Positions 54,354 through 62,314 of a stretch of DNA of 64,000 nt are shown in pieces (the stretch's first letter is position 1; every line of letters begins with the position of its first letter). Location of the stretch: the NCBI GenBank assembly GCA_002839375.1, contig PGXY01000003.1:591863-655862 (forward strand). The letters are read 5' to 3'. The position numbers were made by a program, and so were the translations under genes. The notes under the pieces were generated by a model, which saw only the letters and a program-made list of their open reading frames with translations, ran no database searches and was not told where the DNA came from. The DNA comes from Spirochaetae bacterium HGW-Spirochaetae-1. Lineage in GTDB: Bacteria; Spirochaetota; UBA4802; UBA5550.

Positions 54354-55181
54354 TCATGATATGTCAGCCACTTTTTTAACCCTGTCCATGATCTGACGGA
54401 AGACCTCGTCCTGATCGTCGATTTTAAGAGTCAGGGCTCCGCGCGGACAGGCACTCACGCACCGGCCGCACCCCTTACAGGATTCGAGGACTCTGGCCCT
54501 GCCGTTTTCCTCCCGGATCATGGACGCAAAACATTGGGCGGCGCATATACCACAGCCGTTGCAACGCTCTTCATCCACTATGACCGATATGCCGGGAAGC
54601 CGGCGATATGCCTTGTCCAGGTTCGGGCCGGGACGCTTCATGTCGGTGCGGTACATGCAGCAGCAGTCGTCGCAGAAACAGATGAACATAAGGTGCTTGA
54701 AATCCGGGAGGCCGAAGGCCACAACGTCGATCCAGACATGGGCGATATTGGCGATGAGGCCCGCATCGGCGGCCCTGCGCACGTGGGCCTTCGCCTCCCC
54801 GATTGTCGCGCGCCTGCCATGGGAGGGATGTATACGTTCCGCGCCCCTGCCCAGGGCCATACACCCGATATCGGCGGGATGATTGGCACACCGGAATTTT
54901 GCCCTGCACACGCACTCGTCGAATATAACCACGTGGCCTGCCTGGGCAATGAAGCGCTCCACAGCCTCGGTGGGCACCACCACGTTTTCCGGGGAGGGCA
55001 GTTTCACTCCTATCGGGATAGCGGTAATCTCATTATGAGGGTAGCGGAAAAAGGGATTTATGATATGCTTCAGTACAGGATAATCGCTCCATCGTTTTCC
55101 CCTGGTCATGAGGGGCCAGGTCATGTTCGTGGCGAACCTGGCCATCCGTTTTGTGGGACCGTATTTGAACATCTTAATCAT
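54354..55181 (-). CDS. Cysteine-rich double [4Fe-4S] protein, paralogue A
   Basis: A 275-residue protein of unknown function. Two ferredoxin motifs lie at the C terminus (Cys 207/210/213/217 and 235/238/241/245). Upstream, an extra set of conserved cysteines, C90, C92, C98, C107 in a CxCR...NHP block and C168, C170, C173-C175 in CFCxxCCC, is spaced exactly as in paralogue B. They may bind a further metal cluster. No membrane helix is clear. GGAGGCTCCC precedes the ATG. It is the last gene of a three-gene operon. Confidence 0.75.
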   Translation of the reverse strand: MIKMFKYGPTKRMARFATNMTWPLMTRGKRWSDYPVLKHIINPFFRYPHNEITAIPIGVKLPSPENVVVPTEAVERFIAQAGHVVIFDECVCRAKFRCANHPADIGCMALGRGAERIHPSHGRRATIGEAKAHVRRAADAGLIANIAHVWIDVVAFGLPDFKHLMFICFCDDCCCMYRTDMKRPGPNLDKAYRRLPGISVIVDEERCNGCGICAAQCFASMIREENGRARVLESCKGCGRCVSACPRGALTLKIDDQDEVFRQIMDRVKKVADIS

Positions 55182-55211
55182 GGGAGCCTCCTGTATATCC
55201 GTGTTGCCGCT

Positions 55212-55595
55212 TCAATTCCTGTCGAAAAGAATATCGAAAAATCCCCGGTTTAACACGCGGGGGATGGCAATGAAATAAATCACGCCGATCAACAGGTCCG
55301 CCGCTCCCAGAAGAGCCGGGACGAAATTACCGCTGGAGCATGCCAGCCACGAGAAGAGAAAAAAGGCTGCGACCCTGGACATGCCGTCCCAGAAGACCAC
55401 GGTGGCCCGCCGCTCCAGGTCCCTCGATGAAAAGATCAGTATTGTTCCGAGGAAAACAAGAAACAGGGCCGGAAGCAGGAGCCAGAAGGGGCTTCCCGGG
55501 GCCTCGATGCCCGCCAGCGATATAGAGCCCGGTATGACAAAGGCAATTCCCGTAGTGATGTTAATTATCCCGGTAAGTGCAACAAATTTTTTCAT
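55212..55595 (-). CDS. Small four-helix membrane protein between the Fe-S paralogues
   Basis: A 127-residue integral membrane protein with four hydrophobic helices (about 5-28, 37-56, 70-93, 97-115). No family is recognised. A Cys in SWLACSSGN lies in helix three. AGGAG lies upstream of the ATG. It sits 30-45 bp from both paralogous Fe-S genes and could be their membrane partner, e.g. an electron acceptor or anchor, which is inference. Confidence 0.7.
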   Translation of the reverse strand: MKKFVALTGIINITTGIAFVIPGSISLAGIEAPGSPFWLLLPALFLVFLGTILIFSSRDLERRATVVFWDGMSRVAAFFLFSWLACSSGNFVPALLGAADLLIGVIYFIAIPRVLNRGFFDILFDRN

Positions 55596-55640
55596 GGCCT
55601 ATCTCCTGTATATATTAGATTGATTTGGTGTTATCATATT

Positions 55641-56465
55641 TTATCGGTAATTGATGATTCTGCTTATACGGCCGGTTAATTCCATTACAGCCTCGTCAAC
55701 GGACTCGATCGAAGCGATAACAGCATTCTCGGGACATAAGCTGGCGCACCGGCCGCAACCTCTGCATTTCCCGGGATCGATCACCGCCCCTTCATCCGTA
55801 ATCTTGATGGCACCGGAGAAGCATTCGCGGGCACAGTCGCCGCACCGGGTACATTGTTTCAGGTCGGCGGTCATGACGAGACCGCGCAATTTTACGATGG
55901 ACGATTCCATCTCCGGGGTCATGAATTTCCTGTTGTTCATGATGGTGCAGCAGCAGGAACAGCAGAAGCATATGGTGAGGAGCCTGCCCCGGTCCTTCAC
56001 TCCCCAGAGAAAATTGTCCGGTTTGAAGCGGCCGGCGAATGGGATGAGGCCGTTTTCCACGCACGCCCGGGCGTGGGCGATGGTCTCCTCAACCGAGGTA
56101 TGCCGGCAGACGGCTGGGTCAATTTCAGCAGCGCCATCACCGAGCATCACACATGCCAGCTCGACGGGATGATTTTCGCACCTGTTGCCGTCGCGGCAGG
56201 TGCACCTGGCAATAATGGCCCGATGAGATGATTCGCGGATCAGTTTTTCCAGTATTATCGAGGGCAGGTAGCTCGATCTGTCCCCGGATATCTGCCTGTT
56301 GATCGGGATGTAGGTTATGTTGAAATTCTTTCCGCTGAGCAGTGGGACCACGAGACGCTTCACGACTGTACCGATCACCGGCCATCCGGTGGCCTTCACG
56401 ATTCCCCCTGACAGAGGAAAGGTTTTCGCGAGAATTTTCAGCCACAATTGGGGCCTTCGGGACAT
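55641..56465 (-). CDS. Cysteine-rich double [4Fe-4S] protein, paralogue B
   Basis: A 274-residue paralogue of the protein at 54354. Cys 88, 90, 96, 105 (CTCR block, followed by NHP) and 166, 168, 171, 172, 173 (CFCxxCCC, here with an extra Cys169), and ferredoxin clusters at 205/208/211/215 and 234/237/240/244 repeat A's spacing with an offset of -2 (last cluster -1). This exact match over about 130 residues argues for a functional metal site. It is first in the operon. AAGGA precedes the ATG. Confidence 0.77.
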   Translation of the reverse strand: MSRRPQLWLKILAKTFPLSGGIVKATGWPVIGTVVKRLVVPLLSGKNFNITYIPINRQISGDRSSYLPSIILEKLIRESSHRAIIARCTCRDGNRCENHPVELACVMLGDGAAEIDPAVCRHTSVEETIAHARACVENGLIPFAGRFKPDNFLWGVKDRGRLLTICFCCSCCCTIMNNRKFMTPEMESSIVKLRGLVMTADLKQCTRCGDCARECFSGAIKITDEGAVIDPGKCRGCGRCASLCPENAVIASIESVDEAVMELTGRISRIINYR

Positions 56466-56794
56466 AGCATTATCCTTATGGTTATGTTATGTACCTATCT
56501 TGCAGAATGCAAATATATTTGTCTAACACTATTTATCAATGAGTTTTATTACTATCTCTTTTTCTTTTCAGTCAACGGGCTATGGCGTTGCCCGAAACGA
56601 CAATCACACGCATCATTGAACCCTGCCAGCGACGGATCAACAGGAATTTATAGATGCCCCAGTGTCCAAGTCCCTTCCGGTACACCGGTTTATCTCCATG
56701 TTCTGAACAAATGTACATATATAGATTCTAAAGAGATGATCTGATCATTAATAAAAAAAGACGGGGCAATGGTCCTGATCGGCGGGGTTGTTAT
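56466..56794. other. Upstream region of the Fe-S operon
   Basis: No supported gene. On the minus strand TTGACT (56575-56570) and TAATAA (56551-56546), 18 bp apart, are a possible weak promoter of the Fe-S operon. A small TTGCA/TGCAA dyad lies in the leader. Confidence 0.4.
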
Positions 56795-56816
56795 GGGGGG
56801 CTTATATCTGCCCCCC
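56795..56816 (-). terminator. Hairpin downstream of the AsmA-like gene
   Basis: GGGGGGC (56795-56801) pairs with GCCCCCC (56810-56816) around TTATATCT, with flanking GTTGT/ACAAC extending the stem. It lies 16 bp past the stop codon; no U-run follows, so it may need a factor. Confidence 0.5.
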
Positions 56817-56831
56817 ACACAACATCTATCG

Positions 56832-58304
56832 TTAGAACAGTTTCTTCTTCAGCTTTTTAGTAGCTTTTTTAGTCCCTTTATCGGCCGCGGCCTTGGCTTT
56901 GTCGGCAGCCACATCCTTGGCCTTGTCAACGACAGCGTCAGCCGCTGATCCTGCCGCGTCCTTTACCAGGGATCCCAGGGAAGGCAGCTTGGGATGAACC
57001 AGGTCCGTTTTTGGATCATTCATGGTTCCCTTGACCTGGTACTTCAGGTAGACCTTCCCTTCCTTATTAAGCAGGGGCTTCATGGCCAGGTCAGCTACCT
57101 TTTCGGCAGTCACGTATTTCCCCGCAGCACCGGTAATAGCCTTCTTGGCATTCTTTTCAATGCCGAACCTGATGCTCTTCCCGTGCTTGTCGGCCAGGAT
57201 CATATCAAGCTCGGCGTCAACAGCCTTGGTGTTGATATTCGTTTTGCCTTTAAATGAGAGCTGGTAGTCGTCGGTCTTGATATCGCCCTCATCAATCTTC
57301 ACCGTGCCGGCCTTGTACCACACCTTCATGTAGCCGTTCTTCCAGCGCACATCTTTTCCCAGGAAGTTGAGCTTGCCGCAATATTTAGAGAGCGCCTCGA
57401 CATCCTTGGCCTTTTCAAGAATCTGCAGACCCGTGAGAGTTCCCTTAGGTGAGCCCATTTTCACGGTGACTTCAGGATCAAGACGGCGCGTCTTTACGTC
57501 AAAGGGCTTCACGGACCCCTTGATAGAAAGCAGCATATCAAAGGACTGCACCGTGCCGGTCTTCATCTGTCCCATGGTTTTTATTCCCATGTCGACATTG
57601 ATCTTCACCTGGTTCTTTTTATCCAGGGCTGTGCCGTCAATATCAATTGAATGAACCAGTGCCGTCAGGTCATAGACCTGGAAGGTCTGCTGGAACTGTT
57701 TATCTTCATAGGTAAGTGTCCCCTTTTCAATGCCGATTTTGCCCACGTTGACTGCGATGGGTATATCATCGACGGTGAGTGGCTTCGGGGGATTCTTGGC
57801 CTCCTCGGCCAGGCGTTTCGCTTCTTCCCGTGCTTCCTTCTCGGCCTCGGCCTTCTCTTCAGCTGTCATGGGTTTCGCCACCAGCAGGTCATCAAAATTG
57901 AAAACGCCCTTTTCGTTTTTAACCACATTGATTTTAGGTTCATAGAGGGTCAGTTCCTTTAGAACGAACTGCTTTTGAAGCAGGGGCAGAAACTGCACCT
58001 TGAATTTAAAGGCCTTCAGGCCCACAAAAAGGTCTCCTGCCGGCACCGGTTTGCCTTCCAGCGCCGTCAGCTGCTTTTCGGTTTTAAAGTTTGATATTTT
58101 CACGTCATTCACTTCGATACCCGAAATAACAGAAAATATCCCCACGCTGATATCCCCTATCGTCGCGTGCCTGTGCAGTGCGCCTCGCATCTGTTTTTCA
58201 ATAAACGGTTTATCCACAATGACGTATACCGCGATACTGGCTATAACGATTAGTAAAATGATAACACCTATAATACCGCCAAGCCATTTTAAAACTCTTT
58301 TCAT
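56832..58304 (-). CDS. AsmA-family envelope protein
   Basis: A 490-residue protein with one N-terminal transmembrane helix (about 8-31) and a large beta-rich periplasmic part resembling AsmA/TamB-type proteins, which are thought to move lipids toward the outer membrane. A lysine/alanine/glutamate coiled insert (AEEKAEAEKEAREEAKRLAEEAK, in outline) lies near residue 150, and the C terminus is a Lys/Ala-rich helix (about 445-490). GGAG lies close to the ATG. It is transcribed toward the Fe-S operon. Confidence 0.72.
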   Translation of the reverse strand: MKRVLKWLGGIIGVIILLIVIASIAVYVIVDKPFIEKQMRGALHRHATIGDISVGIFSVISGIEVNDVKISNFKTEKQLTALEGKPVPAGDLFVGLKAFKFKVQFLPLLQKQFVLKELTLYEPKINVVKNEKGVFNFDDLLVAKPMTAEEKAEAEKEAREEAKRLAEEAKNPPKPLTVDDIPIAVNVGKIGIEKGTLTYEDKQFQQTFQVYDLTALVHSIDIDGTALDKKNQVKINVDMGIKTMGQMKTGTVQSFDMLLSIKGSVKPFDVKTRRLDPEVTVKMGSPKGTLTGLQILEKAKDVEALSKYCGKLNFLGKDVRWKNGYMKVWYKAGTVKIDEGDIKTDDYQLSFKGKTNINTKAVDAELDMILADKHGKSIRFGIEKNAKKAITGAAGKYVTAEKVADLAMKPLLNKEGKVYLKYQVKGTMNDPKTDLVHPKLPSLGSLVKDAAGSAADAVVDKAKDVAADKAKAAADKGTKKATKKLKKKLF

Positions 58305-58484
58305 ATGACTCTCCTTTTTGATTTGATAATTTTTATGGTTGATTAATTATGACTGCATACAAAATATACGGGCAGATATAATATAGTATAGAAAAACTCC
58401 CGCAGATAATCAATCAAAAATCATGAATATCATGCAATTATCTGTACATGCCGGGAAAGACTTTAACGGTTTTCAGGAAAGGCC

Positions 58485-59213
58485 ATGACAAAAGCGGAAA
58501 GAATACACATTGAGAAAATCATTAAAGCCGTGGGTAAAGCCGTCAACCGATATAATATGATCAAAGACCGTGAAACGGTGGCTGTAGCCCTATCGGGCGG
58601 AAAGGACTCCCATGTGCTGCTGGAAACACTGGTTTTGCGGAAAAAACATCTTCCCATTGATTACACCCTGCATGCCGTTCATGTGAACATTACCAACATT
58701 CCCTATGAGGTGGACAGGGAGCATCTTGAGTCGTTCTGTCGCAGCCTGGATATCCCCTTTCATTACCGGGAGCTGGAAATAGAGCATACCGAACAGGAGG
58801 CTCTGTCCCCCTGTTTTCTCTGCTCATGGCACCGCCGCAAGGAACTCTTCCGTTTCTGCGAAGAGCACCGGTGCGGAAAACTGGCCCTGGGCCATCACCG
58901 CGACGATATCATCGAGACCTTTTTCCTCAACATGCTGTACCAGGGCTCCCTGTCCACCATGCCGCCCCGGCTTGCCGTGTTTGACGGGAAACTGGAAATC
59001 ATACGTCCCCTGGCATTGCTTGCCGAGGATAAAATTGCAGAATACGCCCGTATCCGCGCCTTTCCCCCGCAGAAAAAGGAATGCCCCCACGGGGGGGATT
59101 CACGCCGCGAGGCAGTAAGAAAAATCATCGATGGTATGGAACAACTGCATGGCGAGGCCCGCAGCACCATATTCAAGGCCATGACCAATATTCACGGCGA
59201 TTACCTGCCCTGA
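58485..59213 (+). CDS. ttcA: TtcA/TtuA-family tRNA thiolase (PP-loop ATPase)
   Basis: A 242-residue enzyme of the TtcA group, which puts sulfur on tRNA cytidine 32 or a related base. The PP-loop SGGKDS (37-42), the CFLC motif (Cys110, Cys113) and a third Cys (near residue 200, in ECPHGG) can hold the catalytic [4Fe-4S] cluster. The LGHHRDDIIET segment is typical. Ends in a 13-bp overlap with the convergent YkgJ gene. The tRNA modification target is inferred from the family. Confidence 0.87.
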   Translation: MTKAERIHIEKIIKAVGKAVNRYNMIKDRETVAVALSGGKDSHVLLETLVLRKKHLPIDYTLHAVHVNITNIPYEVDREHLESFCRSLDIPFHYRELEIEHTEQEALSPCFLCSWHRRKELFRFCEEHRCGKLALGHHRDDIIETFFLNMLYQGSLSTMPPRLAVFDGKLEIIRPLALLAEDKIAEYARIRAFPPQKKECPHGGDSRREAVRKIIDGMEQLHGEARSTIFKAMTNIHGDYLP

Positions 59214-59584
59214 ACCGGCTCCTCGTCGGAATCATTATAGCCGCAGCCCTCATAGGGGCTCAGGGGTCCGGTGCGGTCCAGGTGCTCCACATCGTCATAA
59301 TAAGGAAAATCCCGGCACATGCGCGGACGGATGGGATGAATGGAACACGTGGGCGTTCCCTCGTTGTCGTGGGTAAAGTGCTTGCAGATGTAATGATAGG
59401 GCAGATCCTCTTCGGGTTTTTCGAATTTGAAGGCCAGCATGGGATAGATAAGATATATTTCCGAAAATTTCGGATCGATTTTAGGCGATTTCAGCCAGAA
59501 TTCATAGGCCGTTTGCAGCAAATCGGGCGATTCGGCAAGCCGCACGTCCTGGCAGCAGTAACCTCTTCTCTTGCAGTATCCCAT
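59201..59584 (-). CDS. YkgJ-family cysteine-cluster protein
   Basis: A 127-residue protein with CKRRGYCC at the N terminus (Cys4, 10, 11), then CKHF, TCSIHPIRPRMC and ECGY-like cysteines downstream, the pattern of the YkgJ/CxxCxxCC zinc- or iron-binding family. Function is unknown; some act in metal handling or protein modification. It converges with ttcA (13-bp overlap). No membrane segment. Confidence 0.82.
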   Translation of the reverse strand: MGYCKRRGYCCQDVRLAESPDLLQTAYEFWLKSPKIDPKFSEIYLIYPMLAFKFEKPEEDLPYHYICKHFTHDNEGTPTCSIHPIRPRMCRDFPYYDDVEHLDRTGPLSPYEGCGYNDSDEEPVQGR

Positions 59585-59886
59585 GGCCGGTGCTTTCCTC
59601 CTGTCAGGCTGCCTCCCGGTTCCGGTCAGGCATCAAATATATTACGTAAAAATTATTGCCAAATTCAAAGGACTGTTGAATAGTGGCTGTTTATATTCGG
59701 CCCCATGTTGAAGAAATAGCGGTATTTATCAACAAAAATATTGCGTTATTGCAGCGGGGGCATAATTTCGATTGAAGAAATGATAATATATTGATATTTT
59801 TAATACCAATATACATAATTTGACCGGTTCACACTGCATTGCATTGACTTTCTGTCCGTTACTTTATAAGAACGAGGAAAAAAGAT
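59585..59886. other. Upstream region of guaB
   Basis: About 300 bp, AT-rich, no supported gene. TTGACT (59844-59849) and TATAAG (59865-59870) are 15 bp apart, close to the ATG at 59887. This is a weak candidate promoter because the leader would be very short. No purine riboswitch is seen. Confidence 0.35.
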
Positions 59887-61383
59887 ATGAACAAATACGA
59901 TGGATTCTCCGGAGAAGAGCTCTTTACCCGTCATACCGGTTACGCATATAACGACTTCATCATACTGCCGGGATATATCGACTTTGCCCCCGACGATGTA
60001 ATCCTGGAGTCAAAACTGACCCGGCATATTTCCCTGAAAAGTCCCCTGGTATCGAGCCCCATGGATACCGTTACCGAGGCCGAAATGGCAATCGGTCTGG
60101 CCCTCATGGGAGGCATTGGCATCATACATTATAACAACACACCGGCACAGCAGGCCGAGGAAATCAGAAAGGTAAAACGCTACGAAAACGGTTTTATTAC
60201 CAATCCCATGGTTCTGTCTCCCGAACATACCGTTATGGACATTGATCGGATAAAAGAGAAGTACGGCTTTTCCGGCATACCCATCACGGAAAACGGCACC
60301 ATGAACTCCAAACTCCTGGGCATCGTGACCAACCGCGACATCGATTTTGAGCCCAAGAGAAATAAAAAAATCCGCGAAGTCATGACAACTGACCTGGTGA
60401 CGGCGCAAAAAGGTGTATCCCTCTCCCAGGCGAACAAGATACTCCGCGACTCCAAAAAAGGGAAGCTCCCCATTGTTAACGAAAAGGGTTCCCTGGTGGC
60501 GCTCATGAGCAGGAACGACCTTTTAAAAAACCGCGACTATCCTCTGGCCTCTAAGGACTCTAAGAAGCAGCTCATGGCGGGCGCCGCTATTTCCACAAAG
60601 GAGGAGGCAAGAGAGCGCCTCGAAGCTCTGGTGGAGGCCGGCGTAGACGTGGTCATCATAGATTCCGCTCAGGGCAATTCCATCTACCAGATCGATATGA
60701 TAAAATACATCAAGCAGAAATATCCCAGCCTGAGTGTCATCGGCGGCAATGTGGTCACTGTTGAACAGTGCGAAAATCTGATACAGGCCGGTGTTGACGG
60801 CCTGCGCATCGGCATGGGACCCGGTTCCATATGCACGACCCAGACCACCATGTCCGTGGGGCGGGCCCAGGCCACGGCTATTTACCGTACGGCAAACTGC
60901 GCGCGCAAATCGTCGATCCCCGTCATTGCCGACGGCGGAATATCCACCATCGGACACATATCCAAGGCCCTGGCCCTGGGAGCGTCAATGGTCATGATGG
61001 GATCAATGTTCGCCGGAACCCATGAAGCGCCGGGCGAATACTTCTATGAAAACGGTGTCAGGCTGAAGCGCTACCGCGGCATGGCCTCCATGGAGGCACT
61101 TGAGGCGGGCGGCTCCAAGCGCTATTTCGCCGAGGATGCAAAGATCATGGTTGCCCAGGGCGTCTCGGGATCCGTAGTGGACAAGGGATCCCTTTCCGAC
61201 TATGTTCCCTACCTGATCCAGGGACTCAAGCATTCCTTCCAGGACATGGGAACCCGCGACGTCACCACTCTGCATAAAAAGCTCTACGAAGGAGAACTGC
61301 GCTTCGAACTCAGATCCCCGTCAGCGCAGCTTGAAGGCCATGTGCACGACATGTATTCCTACAAGGAACCGAAATACATGTAG
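59887..61383 (+). CDS. guaB: Inosine-5'-monophosphate dehydrogenase, eukaryote-like type
   Basis: A 498-residue IMPDH that oxidises IMP to XMP, the committed step of GMP synthesis. [13 protein letters not shown] (21-33), a CBS pair at about 105-220, the catalytic Cys316 in GSICTTQ and the RYRGM flap (395-399) are present. The opening and the [19 protein letters not shown] end resemble eukaryotic IMPDHs more than ordinary bacterial ones. RBS AGGAAAAAAG precedes the ATG. A 44-aa ORF and tadA follow on the same strand. Confidence 0.93.
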   Translation: MNKYDGFSGEELFTRHTGYAYNDFIILPGYIDFAPDDVILESKLTRHISLKSPLVSSPMDTVTEAEMAIGLALMGGIGIIHYNNTPAQQAEEIRKVKRYENGFITNPMVLSPEHTVMDIDRIKEKYGFSGIPITENGTMNSKLLGIVTNRDIDFEPKRNKKIREVMTTDLVTAQKGVSLSQANKILRDSKKGKLPIVNEKGSLVALMSRNDLLKNRDYPLASKDSKKQLMAGAAISTKEEARERLEALVEAGVDVVIIDSAQGNSIYQIDMIKYIKQKYPSLSVIGGNVVTVEQCENLIQAGVDGLRIGMGPGSICTTQTTMSVGRAQATAIYRTANCARKSSIPVIADGGISTIGHISKALALGASMVMMGSMFAGTHEAPGEYFYENGVRLKRYRGMASMEALEAGGSKRYFAEDAKIMVAQGVSGSVVDKGSLSDYVPYLIQGLKHSFQDMGTRDVTTLHKKLYEGELRFELRSPSAQLEGHVHDMYSYKEPKYM

Positions 61384-61495
61384 TTCATGAGCGCTGCCCG
61401 GTTGTCCCGTTTTTATTTGAAACGGGCCGCCGACACCTGTATGTTATATACAGCATGCGGTCATAAGCCGAAAATAATTTCCCCTGGAGGCAGCC

Positions 61496-61630
61496 ATGGC
61501 ACTACCGCTGAAAGAAAAAGTCATCATCGACCCTGTTTCATCCATGGGCGATATCAAATACTGGCGCGATGCCGGCGACATCCATCATGTGCCAAAGCGA
61601 TCCCTGGGCGAAATAATCCTCAATGTATAG
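61496..61630 (+). CDS. 44-aa hypothetical protein coupled to tadA
   Basis: A 44-codon ORF. A perfect GGAGG lies 5 nt before its ATG, and its stop codon region overlaps the tadA ATG (ATGTATAG), so it is very likely translated with tadA. The peptide is mostly polar (KEKVIIDPVSSMGDIKYWRDAG) with no metal motif or helix signature. No family is recognised. It is independent of the 61387-61734 reading in another frame, which is a shadow. Confidence 0.65.
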   Translation: MALPLKEKVIIDPVSSMGDIKYWRDAGDIHHVPKRSLGEIILNV

Positions 61631-62108
61631 CACCATGCCCGCCGAAATACACGACGACCAGCATTACATGCAGGCTGCTCTGGAGGAAGCGCGCCTCGCC
61701 GCAGACGACGACGAGATACCCGTCGGGGCCGTGATAACCCTGGGCGGTTCCATCATAGCCAGGGCACACAATGAAAACAGGTCAAAAAACGATCCGACGA
61801 AACATGCCGAGATAACGGCCATACGAGAGGCCGCCCGATTCCTGGGAAATGAACGCCTCACGGACTGCGTACTGTATGTGACTAAAGAGCCCTGCGCCAT
61901 GTGCGCCGGGGCCATTGTCCATGCCCGCATCAAACGCCTTGTTATAGGAGCAAGGGATGTCAGATATGGCGCCTGCGGCACCGCCCTTTCGGTATGCGGG
62001 AACGGAGTACTCAACCATGTCCCCTGCATTGAATTCGGCCTGATGGAAGAGGAATCATCGGGGCTCCTGAAGGAATTTTTCAGGAAAAAAAGAAAAGAAA
62101 AAATATAA
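61623..62108 (+). CDS. tadA: tRNA adenosine deaminase TadA
   Basis: A 161-residue cytidine-deaminase-fold enzyme that converts A34 to inosine in tRNA-Arg(ACG). Zinc motif HAE at 61-63 and PCAMC at 90-94 (Cys91, Cys94) are intact. The PVGAV and ENRSKNDPTKHAEI segments match TadA closely. Two starts are possible (61623 or 61635); the first overlaps the 44-aa ORF stop, implying coupling. No tRNA-Arg gene is in the window. Confidence 0.9.
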   Translation: MYSTMPAEIHDDQHYMQAALEEARLAADDDEIPVGAVITLGGSIIARAHNENRSKNDPTKHAEITAIREAARFLGNERLTDCVLYVTKEPCAMCAGAIVHARIKRLVIGARDVRYGACGTALSVCGNGVLNHVPCIEFGLMEEESSGLLKEFFRKKRKEKI

Positions 62109-62159
62109 CCTGCAACCAAAATCTCATCGCCATAACACTCTAATTTTTAATTTTGCCTC

Positions 62160-62188
62160 TTGACATACCTTCTACATTAGAGTACACT
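62160..62188 (+). promoter_or_regulatory. Sigma70-type promoter of the chemotaxis receptor gene
   Basis: TTGACA (62160-62165) and TACACT (62183-62188) are 17 bp apart. The leader is about 120 nt and includes a 10-codon ORF (62227-62259) with a GGAG site, possibly a leader peptide. Confidence 0.6.
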
Positions 62189-62314
62189 TTTTAATGATTA
62201 TACATTCCTTTTCATGGAGTGTGTGCATGAAAATTTCCTTTGTTATATTTAGGATATAGTATTACATCCAATCAAAAAAGGCCTTAAAAATCTCAAAGCC
62301 GGGATGGCCCGATT

